Assembly: GCF_002127325.2 (NCBI RefSeq)
Contig: NC_035441.2
Location: 154,347,122 to 154,411,121 of the forward strand
Reading direction: 5' to 3'
DNA: 64,000 bases
From: Helianthus annuus
Taxonomy: Eukaryota > Streptophyta > Magnoliopsida > Asterales > Asteraceae
In this document: positions 23,610 through 34,187 of the stretch, piece after piece
How the letters are laid out: each line of letters starts with the position of its first letter
How positions within the stretch are numbered: position 1 is the stretch's first letter
Translations under genes and position numbers: made by a program
Notes under the pieces: generated by a model
What the model saw: only the letters and a program-made list of their open reading frames with translations
Told to the model about the DNA's origin: nothing
The model's database searches: none

Positions 23610-24000
23610 TTTTTTTTTTAGTATGTTTTCTTTAGTGTTTTTATGTTTATGTTTAATATTTATATAAAAAATATTTTGGATCTTATAAAATTTTGCATGT
23701 TATAAAGTTTTGTTAACTGCCACGAAAATGGTAGTGTATAACATTAATAAAGTTAACAATAAAATAGTGGACTGCAACGAATTGTCAATGTTAAGCCCAA
23801 CGTGAAGCCCAATTGTGGACTGCAACGAAAACGGTAGTGTATAACAATTTTTGTCAACGAAGCCCAACGTGAAGCCCAACCTGGCCCAAATGTGGACTGC
23901 AAAGAATTGTCAACTGGGCCGTTTTAAACTAGTGTATAAAAATAAAATAGTTAACAATGTTATCAGCTCCGAGTAGAAAAGGATAAACTGGTTAACATGT

Positions 24001-25598
24001 TTGGCTTTCACACAAAGGGCGCAGAGGCTGCTAGAGAACAACCGGAGACTTACCAATATGTTCATGGGAGAGTTTTCTCAATCATATCGATGTTCTCCAA
24101 AGCAAAAAACGGTCAGGACTCCGGTGACCGTACGAACACCAAAAGAAGAGGCACACACTCAGAGTGATAATGTAAGGTGTTTTATGAATATTTTTTTTAT
24201 AATAACAATATCCACCAATAACTGTTAATTTACCTGTCATGCTTTTCTTGTAGGTTGTTGCCGATTCATTTATCAATTACGATAATGCCTACCACGTCTC
24301 TATGAGCCCGATGGTGAATGAAGATTTTGTAAGTTTTTCCAATCTATTTATTTTAATTACTTATCATTTTTTTATTACTAGTATAAATTTAAAAAAATTT
24401 AGTATAAATTGTGTAAATGAAAGTTAATGAAATTATTTTTTAGAAAGTGAAATTAATACATATATACAATATTTGTAGAATGAGGATCCTGAAATAATCA
24501 AACTGAGACGATCCGAAAGGTTTGTAAAGCCCGCAGCAGCTGTGCTATCCCCGTATGTGGCTTACAAAAGATTGAAAGATATAAAAGCCAAAAGGTTAAG
24601 AAACGAGGATAGACAAATTGAATTCATCAAGCACTGGTATCCAAATTGCGGCAGTAAACATCTTTCCCTAATAGTTGGGAATTCTGTCGGTCCAAATTTT
24701 TGGGAGTCGTTGCTGGGCATGGACGGTCGCGGCTGGTTAAGCGATGATGTAAGTAATAAAAAAATAATTTATATTTTTTTGTATATTATATTTTAATTAA
24801 CTTTATAATGTTTAACAACATATATTTGGGTGGATGATCCACATGTATCATTCAAGAAATGAAAGTGATCGGTGGAGTATTCTAACCCCATATTTTCAAA
24901 ATTATTTTCGGTACACGGCCGTCGACCATACCTGTAAAGGTTACTTTACTGGGCAGGTTGACCCTTTTCCATCAATACATACTGTTGACGAGGTAATGTT
25001 GAACGAACTTATTAATTACTGAATAAATGTATTTCGTATTGAATTAATTTAATATTTTGCTTACTAATTATATAGGTTTACGTACCGTTGTATATAGAAG
25101 GTGCTCACTGGTTTTTAGGCGTTTTCAACCTGCTCAATTACACGCTAACGATATACGACAGGTATTAGGCATATTTAACTTATTAGTACTCCAACATACA
25201 TGTTACTAACTGTGTTAATTTGTTGCTCTTTCAGCCTTTTAAATGCTTTCGAAAAGGAAAGAACGGATGTGGTGTGTCATATAAATTTTGTGTTTGACCA
25301 CTGGCTACGAATTCATGGTTACAATGCCCACAGACCATTACCGTTAACTTACCCTTTCCGAGTTATTTATGCAACCGATGCTCCTCAGCAGTCCGGAGTT
25401 TTGGGAGACTGTGGGGTTTGGGTTTGCATATTTCTTGATAGGTTGATAAATAAAAAACCGTTGAACGATGATAAAGATACTCAGAAAACAGCGGAACGTA
25501 TGCGACGTCAACTTGCTTTACTATTTTATGATTCCGTGTTACCAGATACAACAACTGACAACAACCTTGGTGATGATGATCCCGTATTAGAAATGTAA
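24001..25598 (+). CDS. Ulp1-like cysteine protease (C48), catalytic residues present
   Basis: Proposed exons are about 24001-24171, 24254-24328, 24479-24748, 24819-24992, 25076-25161 and 25235-25598; the first exon's start is not resolved (no ATG in frame at its head). The protein would deconjugate SUMO or a related modifier. The C-terminal domain has VYVPLYIEGAHWFLGVFN with catalytic His (codon 25106), IYDS with Asp (25157), the QQ oxyanion pair (25386-25391) and the nucleophile Cys in LGDCGVWVC (25410). The upstream exon gives FWESLLGMDGRGWLSDD, the usual 'w-L-..-d' entry to plant transposon Ulp1 domains. One junction is odd: the exon at 24819 is preceded by AA rather than AG. The neighbouring gene at 25708 is a paralogue with the same exon boundaries. 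Confidence 0.82.
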
Positions 25599-25707
25599 TT
25601 GTATTTTTTTGGTTTAAAAACATTAAATATTTTTCTACTAGTCTTTATATGTACATATATATGTGTCACTTCCACCTTTATTACACATGTGATATCCTCC
25701 ATTACCA

Positions 25708-27301
25708 ATGACAAGTATTCCTCCTTCCGTTTCCAACAATCAACAGAATTGGGATCGCCAATGGTCTCCAAATGTTCTTGAATTTTACTACGATGGGGAT
25801 AATCCTAGTTGCTATTCTTCTTACACGGGGTTAACACCACTAGGAAAAGATTGGTGGGGGGAGGGGGGACTGCTTGGATTTACTGGAGCAGGTTTTATTC
25901 AAAAAACGGTACCTTAATAATAAATTTTTTCGTAATAAAAATCTGTTTCATTATTTTTGTAATAAATAAATTACCATCATTTTTTAGCACGTACAAGCAT
26001 GGTGTAACAAACTCATGTATGAACGAGAGAATGCAAGGACGCTGTCGTCAAACGATTATCGTTGGACAGTTCTACCGCCAAATTTCTTCGACATGTTACA
26101 TAAACAAGATATTGATGCAACCAGATACGCAGATGGTTCTACAGCAACATATCCTCCATTCTGGGAAATTGATACGGTAGGCTATATCAAATTTTTTTTC
26201 TATTTTATTATATCCGTTTTTTATTAAATGAACACGACTCCCACTCTTACTCCACACCTATTTAAACACATCTTGGTTCACTACTCAACTGGCATCCCCT
26301 TTTTTTTTCTACCTCATGGCAAATCAAGAAATCAACATTCATCTAAACGTTCATATCAACGTCAACATTTTCCAACCGGTTAACCACCCAAACCCACCCC
26401 CAGATAACCCCGAACCAAACAATTCACAAACTCGTAACCCCCCAAACCCGGTGCAACAGCCAACACGTGAAGCACCATTTAGGGGTTCAGGTCAGTGTGA
26501 GGCGGTTGATCCGTTACCTAATCCCGATGAACAACAGCGTCCTTTGGACCAGATTATTCCACAAGAAAATTTGGCGGTTACTGCTGACGAAGACTCAGAC
26601 TCAGACGAGGAATTGGATTTCGAAAGACTGTACGATAAAGTGCGTTTTGAAGCTTATCGTGCGGAAATGGAAAAAGGGGTAGAGTATGATTCTGAAGCGG
26701 AAGACCATTCCGGTTATTAGTAAATGTCAGGGTTTTTTTTTAAATAAGAACTTATACGTGTTTGATGTAATTTTCCCTTTAATTTTTTTGCTAAGAATTT
26801 TTGTTTTTTTATTTACAGCGTTGATTTAGAACCTAAAATTATTCACTTTTTTTGCAGGTATACGTTCCTATACCGGACAACGAACAAAATTGGTTGCTTT
26901 CTAAAATAAATATAAAGTCACTACAATTAAGAATTTTTTTTGCTAATAATTGTGACACGATTAATTGCGGAGATTCATTTTGCGTACACAGAAGAGTACA
27001 TCAAATTGTTCTAGAATTTGAGTCTTTATTTTTGTGGTTTCTCGGACGTATATCGTACTGGCAACAGTCAGGAATAAATGAGACGCGTTCCATGCAAATA
27101 GTAGGGGATTTCGTGTGGCCTCCTCAAACAAATCGTGTTGGCAGAAATTCAGGAGTCATCATATGTATGCTAATGGAAAAACTTATTTGGAATCGTTCTT
27201 TAACATGGACCGAAGGAAACCTTCAGGATGCTTGTTTCAGATACAGACGGTACATGGCAGATGAACTCTACACCGGGCGCTTCACACCTGTTAATGTTTA
27301 A
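25708..27301 (+). CDS. Ulp1-like pseudo-protease (His and Cys replaced)
   Basis: Exons are 25708-25908, 25988-26176 and 26858-27301, all with GT..AG; total about 277 residues. Alignment with the preceding gene is collinear and shares intron positions. WGEGGLLGFTGAGF matches its FWESLLGMDGRGW. The next exon starts with His right after AG in both. The last exon opens VYVP in both. At the active site, EGAHW is replaced by NEQNW (His to Asn) and GDCGV by RNSGV (Cys to Ser). The IYDS Asp is also lost, while the fold-forming residues around (SGV..C, FVWPPQT) remain and no stop occurs. A non-catalytic binding role, or a young pseudogene, are both possible. An independent ORF sits in its 681-bp second intron. 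Confidence 0.72.
26316..26720 (+). CDS. Nested acidic ORF in a Ulp1-like intron
   Basis: This is an intact frame of 134 residues. The N-terminal third is Asn/His/Val-rich (HLNVHINVNIF), then comes a Pro/Asn/Gln-rich linker, then an acidic segment (TADEDSDSDEELDFERLYDKV) and an acidic tail. No known domain is recognised. It has a TATTTAAA box about 55 bp upstream and a C/T-rich leader, and starts MANQ much as the 23256 ORF starts MANA. It may encode a small accessory protein of the transposon. The call as a gene rests only on frame, composition and promoter-like context. Confidence 0.45.
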   Translation: MANQEINIHLNVHINVNIFQPVNHPNPPPDNPEPNNSQTRNPPNPVQQPTREAPFRGSGQCEAVDPLPNPDEQQRPLDQIIPQENLAVTADEDSDSDEELDFERLYDKVRFEAYRAEMEKGVEYDSEAEDHSGY

Positions 27302-27497
27302 TGGTTCTATGTATGCATGTAATATAAAAAAAAATTAATAAGATATTTTAATGAAATGATTTTCAATATTAATATGCTACTAGTTACTCGACAAATTAAA
27401 TTAAATTTCACAAAATAAATTAATAAAGTATTAAAAGTCTCCCAAGTTGAAAGACGGATATATATAATCAGCAGGAGATTGTGTAAAATCATCAGGA

Positions 27498-29790
27498 TTA
27501 TCGGCTTTCTTTCCCTTTCCCTTTGTCTGGGTGTTTGCGAGTACGAACTTCTGACGGCATGGGCCGCCGACATACATCCCGATGATGACCATATGAGTTA
27601 CATCGGGAACAATACAGGGGAGTAGGTTCTTCCCCGCGGGATAAGATTCGGTTGTTTTCTCGAGGACGACCAGCCTGGCGTTTTGTCATATGTGGCGGTT
27701 GAAGATTGATAAGGTCTTCTGGAGTCTCCCATTCAGATCTATGAGGAAGAGGATAAATCGCTTCTTCATAAGTTTTCTTATAGACTTCGTTTGAGTAACA
27801 CGGGAAGCAATACTTACTGCAGTCGGTTTCACCTAAAAATTTTGAAACGGCAATAACATGCCCGCATGGTAAACCAGAAACCTGCCAAACTCGGCAACTA
27901 CATGTTCCATTAACAAAGTCCACTAAACCCCCCTTTCCACTGTCTGCAACAGAATAACTGTTTAACTCAATCCCAGCAACCGTCCATGTTCTAGACCCTT
28001 CAATTTTTTAAAAAATTTTCTTCTGTGCCCATTGTGTAAGTAAATGTTTTTCATGTATACCTTGCAAACGGCGATCGTAAAACCACTTTTGTACAGATTG
28101 TCGGAAGAACTCTAAGAGTTGTGTTACCGGCATTTTACGCGAGTGTCTAGATAAAGCGTTAATAGACTCCGCGCTGTTAGATGTCATATAATGATATCGA
28201 TTGCCTGGACAATGCGCCCTTGCCCATCTACCGAACCCAATACTTGTTAGAGTGTGTCGTACTCTAGGAACGGCAAGACAAAGAGCATTAAATGACTCGT
28301 TAAAATCAGACAATCGGTACGATTTGCATGTCTTCCACCACAACTTCTCATTTTCTTTTTTTTATCAGAGGGTAAACGTAGGTTCATCATTAAATGACGA
28401 CAGCATAACCCATGATAAACATGTGGAAAGACGTTTCTAACAGCCAGATGTATAGAATTCGCTCTATCCGAAATTATGGCCATTTCAGGTATTTCACCGA
28501 TACATTCTTTAAGCTTTGACAGAAACCATGTCCAAGATTCACCATCCTCTGATTTTCCTATTCCATAAGAAATTGGTAAAATTTGGTTGTTTCCATCCAT
28601 CCCAACCGCTAAAAATAACGTCCCATTAAATTCACCCTTTAGGTGTGCAGCATCAATGATCACCACCGGTCTTAAATTGCATATAAAGGTACGAATCTGA
28701 AACAAAATTATTTAAAAAAAGTCAACAAGATGTAGTTTGTCGAAATAAAATAAAAACAGATAATGCTATAACTTACCGCAACACCAATCGCGACAAAGAC
28801 CATCTCAAACCGACGCTCGTCATCAGTCTTGATATGTGTAACAGAACCAGGATTTGCCCGCTCTAGATTGTAACAGTAAAGTGGTAGTTCTGCGAACGAG
28901 TCTCTGCTTGATCCTTGTAAAAGCTCTAGTGCCAGACTTTTTCCACGCCAAGCTTGACTAGTGGTTATCTCAACTTGGAATCTTTGTCTAAAATCTTTCA
29001 CTATTTCATTACAACGATATATTCTTCCACTGTCTTTTAAAGGTTCTTTTAAATAATGGGCAACAACATTTGGGTTTGCCTGACGAACATGTGGGTACGT
29101 TAGCGTCTTCGAGCACGTGTGTTTATCGTTAAAACTCTTAACAAAAAACACCCCACTATCTCCAAAACTCCTTGCATGGAAACGCCAACCGCAACCGTCG
29201 ACCAAACATGACACCTGGTACCGACTTTTAGAGGATCTATCTACTTTAAACTCAAAGTGTTCTAACAAACATTTTTTTCCCAATTCAAGTTTCATGTCTT
29301 CTTTGTTATTAAATACGTGACCTGGTACAAAAGTAATTGATGAAGATCGCGAACAATTTTCAAAAGAATTATCAGGATTTGGTTGGGAGTCGTTTACAAC
29401 GTCATAATTTTCTTCATCAGCACAGAAATTTAAATCAGGAACTAAAAATTTTTTTGGAGTTGAAAAACTAGATGATCCAACACCAAACCCTTCAATCACA
29501 TATAATTTATAAATTTCAAAAATATTTTCCATAGCAAAATTATAAAAAATTGCAAGATCTTCATCGTTTATTATATCTATTGGATCACTAAAGGAAGACA
29601 ACCGATAAGATAACTTCGTAATGTTTGTAGAACTACAAATGTTTGACACTTTACTTAGAAGAGCAGTGTATGAAAGGTTGGGTTCAATTTCTAAACCACG
29701 TCTACTTGAATCAGCATCAGCAACATACTCCAACTTTCCGTTAACGATTTCCCACTTTCCGCCATTGTATACAACCAAACGAATCTTCAT
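27498..29790 (-). pseudogene. MuDR-type (MURA-like) MULE transposase, broken
   Basis: Exon 1 is 29790-28777 and exon 2 is 28696-27498, with an 80-bp GT..AG intron. Domains in order: an N-terminal PB1-like segment (MKIRLVVYNGGKWEI); a MuDR DNA-binding/zinc region (FVPGHVFNNKEDMK ... CLVDGCGWRFHARSF ... KHTCS); the DDE catalytic core with VIIDAAHLKG (D1), ISDRANSI (D2) and TSNSAESINAL (E); a SWIM zinc finger (CSCRVWQVSGLPCGH); and a CCHC knuckle (CSRCNSYGHHRDVC). There are two lesions: a length change in an A-run near 28356 shifts the frame between D2 and E, and an in-frame TAA at 28008-28010 lies in a T/A run before SWIM. The rest is open, so decay is recent. It is convergent with the Ulp1-like genes. 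Confidence 0.93.
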
Positions 29791-29924
29791 AATTTTAAGT
29801 TGGAAACTTCCTTTTACAAAATGCTAAATGTTTTTATAACTTTAAACAAATCTGTTGCACAAACAAATACAAAAAATATAGGGAAAAATTTATAACGGCC
29901 ACTCACTAAATATAAAGGATTGAA

Positions 29925-30374
29925 ACGTTGAAACGGCCCGGACCATCTGTAACGGCTTGGAGCCAGCTAAAACGGCTTGGAGCCAGCTAAAACGGCACAA
30001 GCAGTTTACGGAAACGGCTCGGATGACAGCTGTAACGGCTCGGATGACAGAAGTGGGTCCATGCGTGTACGGAAACGGCTTGGCTAGATCGTAAGAACAT
30101 GGCTTAGCTCGTTGAAGGAACATGGCTAAGATCTTTCCACATGAGCCGGTTGTAACGGCTTGGCTAAGATCTTTCCACATTATCAGCCACGTGGCGTTCC
30201 CTGCTTGCTTCTCAAGCCGTTACATGGATTGTCGGACACGTGTCAAACGGGGAGTGGATGGCCGTTAAAAAAAATTCCTGTGCCGTTTCAGGATATTGAA
30301 ACGGCTCGGCAAGGGGTGTCCGGTGGCCAAATTCACAAAGACGGCGTTGCAGTGGCCAATTTGGTGATTTTCTC
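29925..30374 (-). repeat. Right terminal inverted repeat of the MULE
   Basis: About 450 bp, inverted relative to 20925-21352. It has at least nine AACGGC cores. It carries one extra copy of a ~20-bp unit (TTGGAGCCAGCTAAAACGG, twice at about 29956-29995) that the left TIR has only once. Confidence 0.9.
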
Positions 30375-30383
30375 AAAAATTAA
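30375..30383 (+). repeat. Right 9-bp target-site duplication of the MULE
   Basis: AAAAATTAA is identical to 20916-20924. Confidence 0.9.
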
Positions 30384-30990
30384 TGTCAACTACCGATATT
30401 CCTTATTTTAATAGTTCATATATAGTTATGATTTCGATACGTACGTATTGAAGCAACATCAATAATCTGAATATAACCACCAAGGTTATTGCCAACCTCT
30501 GACATATGAGGGGCCAGGAAGGACAACACTATATCAAAGGACTTGTTCAAGTCCAAGTGGCCAACGAATGACAGAGACAATTGTGCAAAGACTTGGTATG
30601 GTTTAGAGACACTTAAGGGAAAGGTGGTTCTGTATCAAGTAGAAGGTGTGGAGTGCATGCTCGTAGAAAACTATTCTTATCTTTGGCATCAATGAACCCG
30701 GGCTCCAAGGAGTTGATCCCCTAGGCGGAGGTCCATGGAGCTAAGCCCTTGGTGTGGCTAACATAAAACACACTCATTATTTTCTGTCTACATTTTCTAT
30801 ATAAACTACATTGTAGTTGTATCCAATATACACTATTTATTGACACAACATCACCAAAAAATACTTTATATAGGATACAATGTAAAGTTCCACTAAAATT
30901 TATATCAAACTGTTTAAAAACAAAACAAAACTATATCTTTACTTATATTTGTCTAAATATCAATTATTACATATTATTATAGAAAAAAGC
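30384..30990. other. Gene-free stretch
   Basis: A moderately GC-richer block (about 30480-30760, 'ccaaggagttgatcccctag', 'gaggtccatggag') may be a decayed coding or transposon fragment, but no frame or motif identifies it. Confidence 0.4.
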
Positions 30991-31004
30991 TAAATTTGTT
31001 GTTA

Positions 31005-31007
<3 letters not shown>

Positions 31008-31061
<54 letters not shown>

Positions 31062-31420
31062 ACTTAGTAAATCCCACCAATAGCAAAACTAAGGTGAGGT
31101 CTGAGGAGGGTAGATGTAGACAGCCTTATCTTTACCCCGTAGGGATAGAGAGGATGTTTCCGGTGAGACCCCCGCCTCGATTGTAGTTTTGTATCAAGCA
31201 TTGGACCCAAGACATATAACACTTAAACAATGAGACAAAGACCGATTGGTGCATGTACCCCCGTGGCTTTCAGCTATTAATGCCATCACATGATGCATGA
31301 TTAACCATTCGCCGCTTTTAACGTTATTTTCACGAAATTAGTCAAATAACGTTAAAATTATTACCATTTCACTTTTACCCCCCGAGCACCCACACACATA
31401 CATTATTAGTAAATAAACGT
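31008..31420 (-). mobile_element. tRNA-derived SINE-like retroposon with ATG-repeat tail
   Basis: Read on the minus strand, a degenerate Pol III A/B-box head (about 31195-31245, 'ctcattgtttaagtgtt ... gggtccaa') leads into a conserved SINE body. The body has GAGGCGGGGGTCTCACCGGA and AAGGCTGTCTACATCTACCC and ends in a long (ATG)n tail, the CATCAT run at 31006-31060. The body resembles the Au-type SINEs of flowering plants. Perfect 17-bp direct repeats (TAAATTTGTTGTTACAT) flank the whole unit at 30991-31007 and 31421-31437. About 160 bp at the 5' side (31260-31420) lies between the duplications but is not obviously SINE body. Confidence 0.72.
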
Positions 31421-31437
31421 TAAATTTGTTGTTACAT

Positions 31438-32162
31438 GAAAAAAATGAAAACATTAAATTAAATTGAATTCCCTAGCGATCTCAATTTGAAAATTTACTT
31501 TTTTTCAATTTCAACTCTTTGAATTGGCAAAGACTCATTTTTGTAACATCAATATAAAAGCCCCGGATGTCACGATCATCAACCCTTTGATAAAAAACCT
31601 ACTTTTGCAAAAACTTGTACCATAATAAAAGAAAATATCATATTCGTATACAATTGTCTTTCTGTCATTATGTGATTCAATAACTCAACTAGTAGATATA
31701 TATTATAACTTGTATAAATGATCTTTTGTGTCCTTCAAGAGACACCGATTAGTTTCATAAAAAAAAATAGTTTCTATTTTGTCTTACTTCCATCCTATAT
31801 TATTATTGAGCAAATATATATATTTGTGTAGTCCTGTTATGGTCAAGCGATTGCATGATTGATTCAAGACGTACGTGTGGTTTACGGCTTTTATTGTGGA
31901 TAGGATTTAAAGCTTAAAGCATGCTCTCATCACTCCCATTGGCACACTTATGGAGACAGAGAGAGGTGGAGATATATATAATTTATTCAAATCTCAATGG
32001 GTGAAGACTCAAGAACTCACATTTTAAACAAATCGAATTCAAGAAATCAATCAAGATTAAAGCTGGTTATTTTAGTCACCGCTTTTTCTAACGGCAAAAC
32101 TCTACAATTTTTTTTAGTGGACAACAAAATTTTACCCAATACATAAAACGGAACATCCTCCA
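31438..32162. other. Gene-free stretch
   Basis: AT-rich sequence with no recognised gene or element. Confidence 0.5.
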
Positions 32163-32168
32163 TTACAA

Positions 32169-32423
32169 TCAAACATCCACACTAGACAAATCAACATTAC
32201 ACCAACTAGAACATGATAGTGAGATGGAATCCCATACCCGTTTAGCGTAGTGCCACGAAATAAACAAATGATTCGTCGACTCTTGATGGCAATCAAGTGA
32301 ATGGAGACGCACCTGTCTATATATCAATATATATAGAAGCAGGGTCAGCTCTGGAAGTTCCAACTTCCAAACAAACAAATACCAATTAGAAAATAATGTC
32401 GCACATAATATATGTATAATCAC
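32169..32423 (-). pseudogene. LINE reverse-transcriptase C-terminal (zf-RVT) remnant
   Basis: The frame reads ...RLHSLDCHQESTNHLFISWHYAKRVWDSI. This matches the zf-RVT motif that ends plant L1-type LINE polyproteins (C-..-C-..-E-S-..-H-l-F-..-C-..-A-..-W). The expected second Cys is Trp here and no other LINE domains remain. Confidence 0.6.
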
Positions 32424-32429
32424 ACCACT

Positions 32430-32908
32430 TCTCTCACTTAATACACTTAAACGGGGATCTATTCTTAACCCATAAGAACGAGTCCTCTCTAATACAATCC
32501 ACTATTTGTTGTAAAATCTATTCCTAATCCATAATAACGACTCTTTAATAATGTCATCAATTTGTTGCCCTCTTTAATAACATCAATTTGTTGTTTTTTG
32601 GTTAAAGGGTGTAGAATGTTGAGATCTGTACAAACAATGCTAACTGTAAGAACAGATCTGAGCCATCGATAATTTAAATCAATGGTTGGTATTAGTTACA
32701 AATTAAACCCCTATAATTAATAATTAATACTATCAAGTTAGGAGCATTTTAGTCACTTAGCCATTTCTCATTAAATACTAATTCCACAAAGTTTTTTTTA
32801 AACTAAAATAACTTTTATATACTTCATTATTTTTGGAAAAAAAAATATACCATAAAATCAAGAATTTTTTATCTTTAATCTGAGTACCATATTGCTATAC
32901 TTTTTTTA
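32430..32908. other. Gene-free AT-rich stretch
   Basis: Nothing recognised; there is a short direct duplication of 'atctattcttaacccata/atctattcctaatccata' at about 32457-32535. Confidence 0.4.
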
Positions 32909-34187
32909 GGGTAAATTATGTTTTGAATCCCTGTGTTTTCGGGGTTTTAACCACTTGAGTTCAAAATCAAAATGTTTAACGCCCCGAGTCCCTAAAGCCA
33001 CTTTTCTTAACTATTTGAGTACAATTTTTTAACTTCGTTTAAATTTTCTGTTAGTTTTTTTATTAAAAGACTAAAACACCCTTGTATTATTATTATTCTC
33101 ACACACACTCTTTTCCTTATCTCTCTCTCTCTCTCTCTCAACCACACCACCATCACCACCACCATCACCGCCACAACATCACCAATACACCCGCACCACC
33201 ACCACCATCACCACTGCACCTCCATCACTGTCGCACTACCACCACCATCACCACTGCACCTCCACCAACTCTGCCTCAACAACTCCGACCCAGCTCACAA
33301 ATCCCAACCGTTATAACCTTCGACTCCATTTCCATCTCATATAACTGTTATAACCTCTTACTTCACTGGTTTAATTGACCTTAGCAACCAATTAATCAGC
33401 GCTAATCGGCTTCCCATGGCCTTGATTTTGCATAACTATACCAAAGTATAATACTTGTCAATAACAAGTCATCGGTCAAAATCAGTTAGGCAGCCTTCGA
33501 AGTCGAATACACCTGCCCCCTCATCACCCTTTCTCTCTTTACGAATCAAACGAAAGAAACCCTAAACGGAGATCTTGAATTCGAGTGTGTGTTGGTTTAA
33601 GGAAAATTGGAAAGATGATTCAGTTTGGGATGATGATACAGACCTCTAGAAGACACGTTTTCTCTTGTCTAAAACCCTAATTCGAGTATGTGTTGATTTA
33701 GGGAAAACATGAAAGGGAAACATTAAACAAGGATCTTGAATTCGAATCTGCAATAGCCATGGTTGGGGTGATGATTCAGACCTCTGAAAGACACATTTTC
33801 TTCTTGAACATGGGTGGATTGTGGTATGGGGTGGGTGGTGGATGGCTGTTCTTGAACAGGGGTGGATGTTGATGGGTTGTGGAGGTAAATGAGAGAGTTA
33901 GAGAGAGGGATAAGAAAGAGAGGGAGAGAGAGATATATATTGCAGATCTTTGTGAGTATAAATATATACAAAAAGGTGAAAGAAATACCTTGTGCATAGA
34001 GACTTGTAATTTGTATGTAAATGACTAAATTGCCCTTGTAGTTAACAGGTTATGTGGATGGTGTTAAAAAATTGGACTTAAATGGTTAAGAAAAGTGGCT
34101 TTAGGGACTCAGGGCGTTAAACATTTTGATTTTGGACTCAAATGGTTAAAACCTCGAAAACACAGGGACTCAAAACGTAATTTACCC
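32909..34187. mobile_element. ~1.28-kb fold-back element with gene-like core (B)
   Basis: The termini are GGGTAAATTATG and CGTAATTTACCC, within inverted arms of about 130 bp. The left arm has 'ggttttaaccacttgagttc' and 'gtccctaaagccacttttct'; the right arm mirrors both. T-rich flanks share TTTTTTA, possibly a target duplication. The core has (CT)n (33121-33139) then CACCAC-rich sequence (33140-33280), like a leader plus first exon. An imperfect duplication of 'ggatcttgaattcga' with 'cagacctct' lies at about 33575-33790. Frames there (33082-33378 plus, 33723-33997 minus) are low complexity without domains. It is a possible Pack-MULE. Confidence 0.65.

Larger units (their letters stand above)
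20925..30374. mobile_element. 9.45-kb Mutator-like element carrying Ulp1-type protease genes
   Basis: The boundaries are set by inverted termini (GGGAAAATCACC at the left; GGTGATTTTCTC at the right) and a perfect 9-bp duplication outside. It contains, left to right: the TIR; a Helitron end (to 22649); a tandem repeat; a SANT-like ORF; a catalytic Ulp1-like gene; a second Ulp1-like gene with replaced active-site residues and a nested ORF; a convergent MuDR-type transposase; and the second TIR. MULEs with Ulp1-like genes are known as Kaonashi elements in Arabidopsis and CUMULE in melon, so this belongs to that class. The transposase reading frame is broken twice, so this copy is probably not autonomous now. 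Confidence 0.93.

Noticed and set aside
31006..31060. CATCAT repeat considered as an isolated trinucleotide microsatellite
   Set aside because: It forms the tail of the SINE-like element, directly inside its target duplication.
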